NCBI GenBank assembly: GCA_903934155.1
Contig: CAIZMS010000411.1
Span: forward strand, 1 to 6,924
DNA from: an uncultured bacterium
GTDB lineage: Bacteria; Verrucomicrobiota; Kiritimatiellia; CAIKKV01; CAITUY01
DNA length: 6,924 nt
Direction: 5' to 3'
The position numbers were made by a program, and so were the translations under genes. The notes beneath the pieces were generated by a model, which did no database searches, had not been told where the DNA came from, and worked only from the letters and a program-made list of their open reading frames with translations. Shown in pieces: positions 1 to 5,623 of the stretch (position 1 is its first letter; each line of letters opens with the position of its first letter).

Positions 1-261
1 AAAAGCGGAACCTGCGACTGCCGCAAGCCCAAGCCGGGCATGATTCTGGAGGCCGCCCGACGGCACCAGATCAATCTCGCTGAATCCTGGATGGTGGGAG
101 ATTCACCCGGGGATGCCGAGGCAGGCAAGGCGGCCGGATGCCGGACCATTCTGGTGGGCGAGAAGGCGAGTCCCGGTTTGGCTGACGTCCTGTTCCGGGA
201 CATGGGCGAATTCCGCTCGGAAATAAAAAGACTGCTAAGCAAGGGGGGAATCAGTTTATGA
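1..261 (+). CDS. gmhB: D-glycero-D-manno-heptose 1,7-bisphosphate 7-phosphatase (GmhB-like HAD hydrolase), 3' part
   Basis: The reading frame is already open at base 1 and ends at TGA 259-261, so only the last 86 residues are present. Visible near the left edge is the peptide CDCRKPKPGM. In GmhB its two cysteines are half of the structural zinc site, and the Arg-Lys pair belongs to the phosphate and charge-stabilising motif of the HAD fold. MVGDSPGDAEAGKAAG follows, which is HAD motif IV with its Mg2+-binding aspartates. The family removes the 7-phosphate from heptose 1,7-bisphosphate on the way to ADP- or GDP-heptose. The N-terminal DxD nucleophile motif lies outside the window. HisB-type histidinol phosphatases share these motifs, but the heptose assignment is favoured by the neighbouring sugar kinase/nucleotidyltransferase. 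The stop overlaps the next start (ATGA), implying one operon and coupled translation. Family assignment is firm; the exact substrate is inferred. Confidence 0.8.
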   Translation, partial: KSGTCDCRKPKPGMILEAARRHQINLAESWMVGDSPGDAEAGKAAGCRTILVGEKASPGLADVLFRDMGEFRSEIKRLLSKGGISL

Positions 262-2180
262 AACTATTTGTACCGGGCCGCATCTGCCTTTTTGGCGAAC
301 ACTCCGACTGGGCGGGAAGCTACCGCCGGATCAACGGGGAATTGGAAAAGGGCTATGCCATTATCACCGGCACCAATCAGGGCCTTCATGCGGAGGTCAA
401 ACCCCACCCCAACAAACTCATTGTAAAAACAACCTTAAGCGATGGGACCCCGTTCGGTCCCTACGAAGTCCCTATGGATCGCGATGCCCTCCTGATCGAG
501 GCGCAAAAAGGCGGCTTCTTCAGTTATGCCGCCGGGGTTGCCTACCAGGTGCTCACCCATTACCGGGTACGCGGCCTTGAGGTGAACAACTTCCTGACCG
601 ACCTGCCGATCAAGAAGGGACTCTCGTCCAGCGCCGCGGTCTGTGTGCTGGTCGCCCGCGCCTTCAACCGGCTTTATGACCTCAAGATGACCGTCCGGGG
701 CGAAATGGAATTCGCCTACCTCGGCGAAATTACCACCCCTTCGCGCTGCGGAAGAATGGATCAGGGCTGCGCCTACGGGAACCGCCCCATCATTCTGACC
801 TTTGACGGCGATCGCATCGATGTGTCGGAGCTGACCACTCCCCGCGATCTCCATTTTGTCATCGTGGACCTCCATGCCAGCAAGGATACCCGCGAAATCC
901 TGAACCACCTGAACCACTGCTACCCCTTCGCCGAGGACGAGATCCAGAAGGGCGTCCAGAAATACCTCGGCCCCATCAGCGCGGGAATCACAAACCGCGC
1001 CGCCGATGCCTTGAGAAGTGGCGATGCCGCGCTCATTGGCCAACTGATGCGGGAGGCTCAGTCTGAATTCGATCGGTACTGCATCCCCGCCTGTCCCTCC
1101 CAGCTGACCTCTCCGATACTGCATAAGGTGTTGAATTACGGCCCGCTCCAGCCCCTGATTCTGGGCGGTAAAGGGGTGGGTTCACAAGGCGACGGCACCG
1201 CCCAGTTCATCGTCAAGGATCAGGAGTCCCAGGAAAAGGTCATCCAAATCATTGAACACGACCTCAAGATGAGCGCCCTGAAGCTGAGCCTTCAGACAGG
1301 CCGGCGACTTCGCAAGGCCGTGATTCCTGCAGCCGGATTCGGAACCCGGCTCTTCCCGGCGACCAAGGCCATGAAAAAGGAACTTTTCCCGATCATGGAC
1401 AAACAGGGCCGGATGAAACCCGCCATCCAGATCATTGTCGAGGAAGCCGTCAACTCCGGCGTGGAGGAAGTCGGCCTGATCGTCCAGACCCAGGACAAGG
1501 ATGTGTTCGAGGATTTCTTCCACTCCCCACCGCCGATAGAAAACTTCAATAAACTTTCACGGGAGAACCAGGACTATAGCCAGTATCTCCTGGAAGTCGG
1601 CCGCCATGTGAAGTTGCTGACACAGGACACCCAGGAGGGATTCGGCCATGCGGTATATTGCTCCCGGGACTTCGTCAAGGAGGAGCCGTTCCTGCTGATG
1701 CTGGGCGATCACCTGTACGCCTCCCAAATCCCGCGCTCCTGCGTGGGTCAGCTGATGGATGTGTACGAAAAGACGGGCATGAGCGTGGTGGGGCTGAAAG
1801 CCATGCCCGTTGACCAGGTCAAACATTTCGGGTGCGTCACGGGTATGTGGCGGACAGAAGGAGAAATCCTCAACATCACCGAATTCATGGAGAAACCCGA
1901 TGCCGAATACGCCCGAACGCACCTTCAGGTGGACGGCCTGGCACCGGACACCTTTCTGACGGTGTTCGGAATTTACATCATCAAACCCCAGATCTTCCAC
2001 CTGCTTGAGGAGAATATCCGGAACAACATCCGGGAACGGGGCGAATTTCAGCTCACGTCCTGCCTGGATGAGCTCCGCAAACTGGACGGATTCGTGGGAT
2101 GCGTTGTCAAAGGCCGCCGTTTCGATATCGGCCTCCCCGATGTCTACCGCCAGACCATGATCGACTTCCCCAATGCCTGA
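258..2180 (+). CDS. Bifunctional GHMP-family sugar kinase / GalU-like nucleotidyltransferase fusion
   Basis: One uninterrupted 640-residue frame joins two enzymes. Residues 1 to about 345 form a GHMP kinase: motif 1 GRICLFGEHSDW (7-18), the ATP-binding GLSSSAA (121-127), a CGRMDQG segment whose D168 could be the catalytic aspartate, and the third glycine-rich motif GGKGVGSQGDGTAQF (303-317). Residues about 352-640 form a nucleotidyltransferase most like GalU (UTP-glucose-1-phosphate uridylyltransferase): AAGFGTRLFPATKAMKKE (358-375), a metal-site candidate GD at 483-484, EKP at 545-547 and FDIGLP at 622-627. The inferred role is to phosphorylate a sugar and then activate a sugar 1-phosphate as an NDP-sugar in the cytoplasm, for glycan synthesis. 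The order is kinase first, the reverse of the fucokinase/GDP-fucose pyrophosphorylase FKP. The ATG is preceded by a G-rich ribosome site (AGGGGGGAA) and overlaps the upstream stop. Substrate and nucleotide are not readable from sequence; I know no gene symbol for it. Confidence 0.88.
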   Translation: MKLFVPGRICLFGEHSDWAGSYRRINGELEKGYAIITGTNQGLHAEVKPHPNKLIVKTTLSDGTPFGPYEVPMDRDALLIEAQKGGFFSYAAGVAYQVLTHYRVRGLEVNNFLTDLPIKKGLSSSAAVCVLVARAFNRLYDLKMTVRGEMEFAYLGEITTPSRCGRMDQGCAYGNRPIILTFDGDRIDVSELTTPRDLHFVIVDLHASKDTREILNHLNHCYPFAEDEIQKGVQKYLGPISAGITNRAADALRSGDAALIGQLMREAQSEFDRYCIPACPSQLTSPILHKVLNYGPLQPLILGGKGVGSQGDGTAQFIVKDQESQEKVIQIIEHDLKMSALKLSLQTGRRLRKAVIPAAGFGTRLFPATKAMKKELFPIMDKQGRMKPAIQIIVEEAVNSGVEEVGLIVQTQDKDVFEDFFHSPPPIENFNKLSRENQDYSQYLLEVGRHVKLLTQDTQEGFGHAVYCSRDFVKEEPFLLMLGDHLYASQIPRSCVGQLMDVYEKTGMSVVGLKAMPVDQVKHFGCVTGMWRTEGEILNITEFMEKPDAEYARTHLQVDGLAPDTFLTVFGIYIIKPQIFHLLEENIRNNIRERGEFQLTSCLDELRKLDGFVGCVVKGRRFDIGLPDVYRQTMIDFPNA

Positions 2181-2856
2181 CATTACTGCAGTTTTTTTCG
2201 ACATCGACGGCACCCTGCTTGACATGCGCGGAGTGGGCCGGCAGTCGTTTGTCAAAGCCCTGGAAACCACCTTCGGATTCAAGGATGACCTGTCATACAT
2301 CACGTTTGCAGGAAACACAGACTTGAACATCCTGCAGCAGGTCATGGCACGCCGGGAACTTCCCCTGACCCAAGCCGATTGTGACCGGTTTCACCGCCAG
2401 CTTCCCCTGGAACTTTCCGCAGCGGCCCATCAGGCGGAGCTGGTCCTGTATCCCGGAATTCGTGAGCTTCTGGAAACCCTCTCCGAAAACCCGGCGGTAA
2501 TCCTTGGACTGGTTACCGGCAATGTTGAAGCGTGTGCCTGGATCAAGCTTCAGCAGTTCAACCTCCACAACCATTTTGTATTGGGAGCCTTTGGAGATGA
2601 ACATGCCGACCGGAACGAAATCGCCCGGCTCGCGCTTCAACGGGTTCAGGCCCGAATGGACCCGGGGCAGACGCTGAAGGGCCTCTTCCTGGTCGGGGAT
2701 ACACCCAATGACATTGCGGCTGCCCATGCCATCGGTGCCGTCGCCATTGCCGTCGCCACAGGCCGGTTCACGGTTGAGGCTTTGACTGCTGCGGGTGCCG
2801 ATGTCGCGTTATCGGATCTCTCCGACACCCAGTGCGTGACCGATCTTTTTATTTGA
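2173..2856 (+). CDS. HAD-superfamily phosphatase, phosphoglycolate phosphatase (Gph)-like
   Basis: A complete 227-residue HAD hydrolase. Motif I is FFDIDGTLLD with the nucleophile D10 and acid/base D12. Motif II is LVTGN with T115. Motif IV is VGDTPNDIAAA with D176 and D180 for Mg2+. A helical cap lies between motifs I and II, as in the Gph/beta-phosphoglucomutase subgroup, and the length is normal for it. The expected reaction is hydrolysis of a small phosphomonoester. Gph itself clears 2-phosphoglycolate, but relatives act on sugar phosphates. The start codon lies inside the end of the kinase/nucleotidyltransferase gene (8-nt overlap) with no strong ribosome site, so translation is probably coupled. 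That position suggests a role in the same sugar-phosphate pathway, perhaps repair or recycling, which is inference. Its tail overlaps the convergent ycgN-like gene by 8 nt, leaving no room for a conventional terminator. Confidence 0.85.
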   Translation: MPDITAVFFDIDGTLLDMRGVGRQSFVKALETTFGFKDDLSYITFAGNTDLNILQQVMARRELPLTQADCDRFHRQLPLELSAAAHQAELVLYPGIRELLETLSENPAVILGLVTGNVEACAWIKLQQFNLHNHFVLGAFGDEHADRNEIARLALQRVQARMDPGQTLKGLFLVGDTPNDIAAAHAIGAVAIAVATGRFTVEALTAAGADVALSDLSDTQCVTDLFI

Positions 2857-3277
2857 AAAGGTCTTCCGGCTCGGGCTCAGGAATCACATGACCACACACT
2901 GACATCCCGGCCTTTCTCGTCGAATCCGCTCTTCCCGTAATTAGAGGGTGCCAGGAAGGAAGATCATGTCCCTCCGCCAGCAACCGGTAGGAACAACTGG
3001 CAGGAAGCCATTTCCTGACCTTTTCAAAACTCACAAAAAGATCCGCGCATTCCGGCATTTTCCTGGCCCGGTCCCGGTAACAGGTACAACGGCAGGTTTC
3101 CAGGTCCAGATACTTGCAGGCCCATTTTGTATAACTGACAACCCGTGACTTGGAGTCTTCGTATTTCAGGACACAGCACCGCCCGCAGCCACAGCACAAC
3201 CGGCCCCACTCCGCCCGGGTCATCTCCCCCAGCGCCTTCCGTTTCCAGAAGGGAGCATCTGAAATTTTATATTTCAA
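2849..3277 (-). CDS. ycgN: YcgN-like UPF0260 cysteine-cluster protein
   Basis: A 142-residue protein that reads like Escherichia coli YcgN along its whole length. It has an N-terminal DAPFW (7-11), the family hallmark CxxCxxCC as CCGCGRCC (28-35), further cysteines at 54, 62, 64, 66, 77 and 95, and the block WLPASCSYRLLAEGHDLPSW ahead of HPLITG. The cysteine pattern suggests a bound metal or iron-sulfur cluster. The cellular function of this family has not been established, as far as I know. The start is TTG at 3275-3277, which overlaps the stop of the upstream gene (TTGA) and is preceded by an AGGAGA ribosome site about 10 nt away. The N-terminus aligns with the E. coli protein from there and no upstream ATG exists in frame before the previous gene. 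The gene is second in a two-gene operon and converges with the HAD gene. Family call is strong. Confidence 0.88.
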   Translation of the reverse strand: MKYKISDAPFWKRKALGEMTRAEWGRLCCGCGRCCVLKYEDSKSRVVSYTKWACKYLDLETCRCTCYRDRARKMPECADLFVSFEKVRKWLPASCSYRLLAEGHDLPSWHPLITGRADSTRKAGMSVCGHVIPEPEPEDLFK

Positions 3278-3540
3278 ATCCCGCCTTCTCCTAACGCCTT
3301 GGCGCGCGCCTTACGGGCAAGCTGGAGATCATCGAAGGAAATATTCCGGCGCTGGTACCGGCTCTCCATCCGCTCCATGAAATTATCCCAGTCCTCCCGG
3401 GTCGGCGGCGTGGTGTAATCAAACCGTTCCTCATCGGATCGCTTGAACTGCCACTTCACCCGGCCCTGTTCGACCGTCCACCTCACATCGCGCTTAATTC
3501 CATCCTCAAGTTTTTCAATCCAACAGACTTGTCGCATCAT
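3274..3540 (-). CDS. Small conserved-looking hypothetical protein upstream of ycgN-like gene
   Basis: An 88-residue protein I do not recognise. The first 40 residues (WIEKLEDGIKRDVRWTVEQG, then RVKWQFKRS) look like alternating beta strands rich in charge and tryptophan. The second half (about 48-84) is helical and highly charged, ending in a basic stretch with RKARAKALGEGG. There are no membrane segments or signal peptide, and no catalytic motif is apparent. It is supported as a real gene by a strong ribosome site (GGAGGAGAG) 4 nt before ATG 3538-3540, and by its 4-nt TTGA overlap with the ycgN-like gene, which implies coupled translation and a shared task. An ATG one codon later (3535-3537) is an equally possible start. 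A weak -10-like TATAAC lies at 3561-3566 on this strand, but no convincing -35 accompanies it. Confidence 0.7.
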   Translation of the reverse strand: MMRQVCWIEKLEDGIKRDVRWTVEQGRVKWQFKRSDEERFDYTTPPTREDWDNFMERMESRYQRRNISFDDLQLARKARAKALGEGGI

Positions 3541-3596
3541 AAGATCTCTCCTCCAAAACCGTTATAGGGCTCGCGCTTCACGCCCTAAGAACTCCA

Positions 3597-3616
3597 ATGC
3601 AAAAGCGCTTTTGCAT
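3597..3616. repeat. 20-bp perfect palindrome, copy 1
   Basis: ATGCAAAAGCGCTTTTGCAT is a perfect dyad with a central CG. It lies 57 bp upstream of the 88-residue gene and 134 bp past the end of the PIN gene. A second copy of its 16-bp core lies at 5360-5375. No run of T follows on either strand, so it is not a classical terminator. The central-CG, A-tract design resembles operators of LacI-family repressors; a dispersed genomic repeat is the alternative. Confidence 0.8.
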
Positions 3617-3750
3617 ATCATCCAGCAACCCAATTCGACGATGGATTCGTTGAGGGTCATTCGAGCCCCGCTCGCACAGACATAGCCGATAACTTTCAGC
3701 CAAACCATAGGCGCGCGCGCTTTGATGCCTGGGTCACCACCAGCCATCCG

Positions 3751-4206
3751 TCATTTGGGGTCCACATAGACAACTTTCAGGAACACATCGTTGAGCCTCA
3801 GAAAATCCTTATCTGTGGTCAACAGCACAGCTCCGAGAGCGGCGGCCGTTGCAGCAATCCAAAGATCGTTGTCACCCATGGAAAAAGCCGACGTCCCCTG
3901 CGGCAGAGATTTGACAGGGTGACCATTGTGTCGGTATGCATCAATTTCAACATAATGCCGGACAATGTTGGGATGATTGATATCCTGTTGCGGGATTTTG
4001 CGCACCAACTCCCTCAGTTTCGCGCATTTTGACTCCCCCCATTGCCGCCGAAACCCAAAAGCCTCAAGTTCAGCAATCGTCACAACAGATTGGATCGCTA
4101 GATTCGGAGCAGAAAACGGCTCATAGGTATTCAAGACATGCTTGGCATAGGAAGAACCTCGCAACATCCCAAGCACGATGCCAGTATCGAATACGTAGCG
4201 GCTCAT
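3751..4206 (-). CDS. PIN-domain ribonuclease, VapC-like toxin candidate
   Basis: A complete 151-residue PIN domain. The acidic residues expected to hold the catalytic Mg2+ or Mn2+ are visible: D7 in YVFDTGI, E46 in VTIAELEAF, D114 in NDLWIAATA, and D132 with D134 in LLTTDKDF. The order and spacing match VapC-type toxins, single-domain RNases that cut tRNA or rRNA and are held in check by a cognate antitoxin. The start ATG overlaps the stop of the upstream 309-residue gene (ATGA), has only a weak ribosome site, and so is probably translated by coupling, the usual antitoxin-then-toxin order. The unusual point is the partner, which is far larger than a normal VapB. A non-toxin PIN nuclease role cannot be excluded. 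The fold call is strong; the toxin role is inference from arrangement. Confidence 0.87.
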   Translation of the reverse strand: MSRYVFDTGIVLGMLRGSSYAKHVLNTYEPFSAPNLAIQSVVTIAELEAFGFRRQWGESKCAKLRELVRKIPQQDINHPNIVRHYVEIDAYRHNGHPVKSLPQGTSAFSMGDNDLWIAATAAALGAVLLTTDKDFLRLNDVFLKVVYVDPK

Positions 4207-5132
4207 AATGCGGCCAACAGCTCGTCTATACTTTCGTCACCTGGCCATTGCCCCCAGAATTCCGCGACATTAACCCTCTCCTTGCCAGCCTTCACAATTC
4301 CCTCAAAAGGGGCTTCCATCTGAACAGCCACCGGAAGCCGCTCAAAAAGTTCTTCTCCCACTTCCATCACTTTGAGCATCTCAGCATCCATAAACCTTGC
4401 GACACCGGATGCCTTGAAATGAACCATCCCCTTGATCGAAACCTTACAGCCCCAGAACTCACGCAAGGCCTCTGCACTCAAGAATTCAGGATGCACTCGA
4501 CCTCGGAGACTGTTCCCTTGCGACACTTCCAACTTGAATTGCCCAGTCTTATGGCCGATCTCCTCCAGTTTACCGGAGACCACCATCGGCTGGGGCTCTG
4601 GAGTGCGGCCTTTCAGCGACTGAACCGTCTCTACCGTTTTCTTCGTGAGCGACAACGAGACACGCTCAGGACGATCAAGCCGAATGATTTCTAATGATTC
4701 AAAGGACTTAAACATCCCGCCGAACTTTGAAATACTATCCAAAACACCACGGTCAAACCTATCGCTATCCATATTATTGGCGACAGCATCCTGAACACAA
4801 AGCGCCAACACGGAAAGCGCAGTGTCTGACACATCAGGAATTTCACGCCACATATCCGGCTGCTGCAAGTATTCAGAAGCGGTCTCTCCTAAGGTCCTTG
4901 CTTGGACATCCAGTTTGGTCGACCCTTTCCCAATTCCCGTGACAAGAAAGTCAGTAGATTCTTCCAGCCAAGCAGGAGCGGGACCATGCTTCACGCTGGA
5001 TCCGTCCATCAATAGACGCACGCTACGTTGCGCTGCCTGCTGCAGGTCCTGCAACAAGGACGCTAGCAAGTTCGCCGAGATGGTCCCGTCACCACTGGCA
5101 AGGCCTTTAATATGAAGAGAATAGGAAGCCAT
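4203..5132 (-). CDS. Unrecognised 309-residue protein coupled to PIN nuclease; candidate large antitoxin
   Basis: I do not recognise a named family. Residues 18-44 are a predicted helix, and 61-80 and 145-162 look beta-rich. Residues 183-254 form a compact region that could be an OB-like or small beta barrel (VVSGKLEEI, FKLEV, GRVHPEF, LREFWGCKVSIKG, VARFMDAEML). The last 19 residues, EFWGQWPGDESIDELLAAL, are short, acidic and Trp-containing, like the peptide tails by which antitoxins wrap a toxin. No signal peptide, membrane segment or enzyme motif is visible. The start chosen is ATG 5130-5132, where MASYSLHIKGL begins a plausible domain and GAGGTG lies about 10 nt upstream. A GTG at 5175-5177 would add 15 residues of poor character. 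The stop overlaps the PIN start by 4 nt. Base composition is lower in GC than the flanking genes (26 of 60 at 4741-4800). The antitoxin role is inferred. Confidence 0.8.
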   Translation of the reverse strand: MASYSLHIKGLASGDGTISANLLASLLQDLQQAAQRSVRLLMDGSSVKHGPAPAWLEESTDFLVTGIGKGSTKLDVQARTLGETASEYLQQPDMWREIPDVSDTALSVLALCVQDAVANNMDSDRFDRGVLDSISKFGGMFKSFESLEIIRLDRPERVSLSLTKKTVETVQSLKGRTPEPQPMVVSGKLEEIGHKTGQFKLEVSQGNSLRGRVHPEFLSAEALREFWGCKVSIKGMVHFKASGVARFMDAEMLKVMEVGEELFERLPVAVQMEAPFEGIVKAGKERVNVAEFWGQWPGDESIDELLAAL

Positions 5133-5359
5133 GTTTGCAATACACCTCGTTTGGCTAATCTGGGAAATTAATACCACCGCCCCGCAGAAATATGAAGCCC
5201 CATTTTACCCGTCGCATGGATCGGCACATGGATCAACTGTTGCCAAACAGCCACTGATCCTTCTTGGGATCCGCGTCTATCGATACACCCGCGCCGGAGA
5301 AAGTTCAACCCTCCACACCTAGTTCCACGCCGTAATTCATTCACGCGCGAATTGCCCCT

Positions 5360-5375
5360 GCAAAAGCGCTTTTGC
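5360..5375. repeat. 16-bp perfect palindrome, copy 2
   Basis: GCAAAAGCGCTTTTGC repeats exactly the core of the palindrome at 3597-3616. Both copies are also preceded, about 20 nt away, by TTCACGC (3577-3583 and 5340-5346), suggesting that a longer, decayed unit is shared. This copy sits in the divergent spacer, about 230 bp upstream of the PIN operon start and about 250 bp upstream of uup. It could be an operator or one member of a dispersed repeat. Confidence 0.8.
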
Positions 5376-5402
5376 GCATCGATTCACCTACAAAACTCCA
5401 GC

Positions 5403-5422
5403 GGACGCGACGGAGCGCGTCC
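5403..5422. repeat. REP-like GC-rich hairpin
   Basis: GGACGCGACGGAGCGCGTCC has 7-bp perfectly complementary arms (GGACGCG and CGCGTCC) around a 6-nt loop, ACGGAG, followed by CTCC. Its GC-rich stem, short loop and intergenic site are typical of repetitive extragenic palindromes. Only one copy lies in this window, so repetitiveness is not shown here. It has no T-tract and is not placed as a terminator, since both flanking genes point away from it. Confidence 0.6.
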
Positions 5423-5474
5423 CTCCATTCAGAAATACAGAAGGTAACCCTGAACTCTCTCTTTATAACCACGC

Positions 5475-5503
5475 TTGAAAACTTCTGCGGCATTGCCCAT
5501 AGT
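5475..5503 (+). promoter_or_regulatory. Candidate sigma70-type promoter for uup
   Basis: TTGAAA (5475-5480, 5 of 6 to the -35 consensus) is separated by exactly 17 nt from CATAGT (5498-5503, 4 of 6 to the -10 consensus). Transcription would start near 5510, giving a leader of about 115 nt that contains the whole inverted repeat 5520-5614. It is the best-spaced promoter-like pair I noticed upstream of uup, but such matches occur by chance. Confidence 0.35.
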
Positions 5504-5519
5504 GTCGCCCCTTGAAAGG

Positions 5520-5614
5520 CAGAATTCAGAAATCAGAAGTCCGAAATCAGAATCCAGCGACATAATCGAAGCCGTCGCCCCTTCTGAATCCTGACTTCTG
5601 ACTTCTAAATTCTG
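5520..5614. repeat. Long imperfect inverted repeat next to the uup ribosome site
   Basis: The left arm (5520-5552, beginning CAGAATTCAGAAATCAGAAG) is largely complementary to the right arm (5582-5614, ending CTTCTAAATTCTG). The arms are about 33 nt with roughly six mismatches and are separated by about 29 nt. The outermost 7 bp and an internal 9 bp (TCAGAAGTC with GACTTCTGA) pair perfectly. The arms are built from short CAGAA/TCAGAAGTC-like units, and a related stretch occurs alone at 5427-5443. The element ends on the first G of the uup ribosome site GGAG. It may be a small mobile or REP-like element or a leader hairpin. Confidence 0.7.
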
Positions 5615-5623
5615 GAGTTCCCC

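Larger units (their letters stand above)
5133..5623. other. Non-coding, repeat-rich divergent spacer
   Basis: About 490 bases between two divergent genes with no credible coding region. The short frames here lack ribosome sites and recognisable protein. The part nearest the PIN operon (5133-5350) shows no clear element. From 5360 onward it holds, in order, a palindrome, a REP-like hairpin, a candidate promoter and a long imperfect inverted repeat ending at the uup ribosome site. It must contain the promoters of both the PIN operon and uup. I could not find a convincing promoter for the PIN operon. Confidence 0.7.

Noticed and set aside
435..1124. 229-residue reading frame antisense to the kinase half
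   Set aside because: It is a shadow of a GC-rich coding region; the sense frame has all GHMP motifs and the antisense product has none.
1557..2345. 262-residue reading frame antisense to the nucleotidyltransferase end
   Set aside because: It spans two well-supported sense genes and has no domain or ribosome site.
3561..3592. Hairpin GTTATAGGGC ... GCCCTAAGAAC considered as an integron attC site
   Set aside because: The stem (6 bp plus an outer 3 bp) is real, but the ends do not match the GTTRRRY and RYYYAAC core sites, no integrase is present and the flanking genes are not arranged as cassettes. No T-run makes it a poor terminator too.
3562..3747. 61-residue reading frame on the - strand starting 3 nt after the PIN gene stop
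   Set aside because: It has no ribosome site, no recognisable domain, and its C-terminal part is encoded by the palindrome at 3597-3616. Its place right behind the toxin is tempting, but I cannot support it as a gene.
4248..4694. 148-residue reading frame on the + strand opposite the large PIN partner
   Set aside because: It has no ribosome site or recognisable family, and the opposite strand has the overlapping start-stop arrangement with the PIN gene.
3597..5375. Palindrome pair considered as a CRISPR or an insertion-sequence end pair
   Set aside because: There are only two copies 1.76 kb apart, with no spacers, and no transposase is encoded between them.
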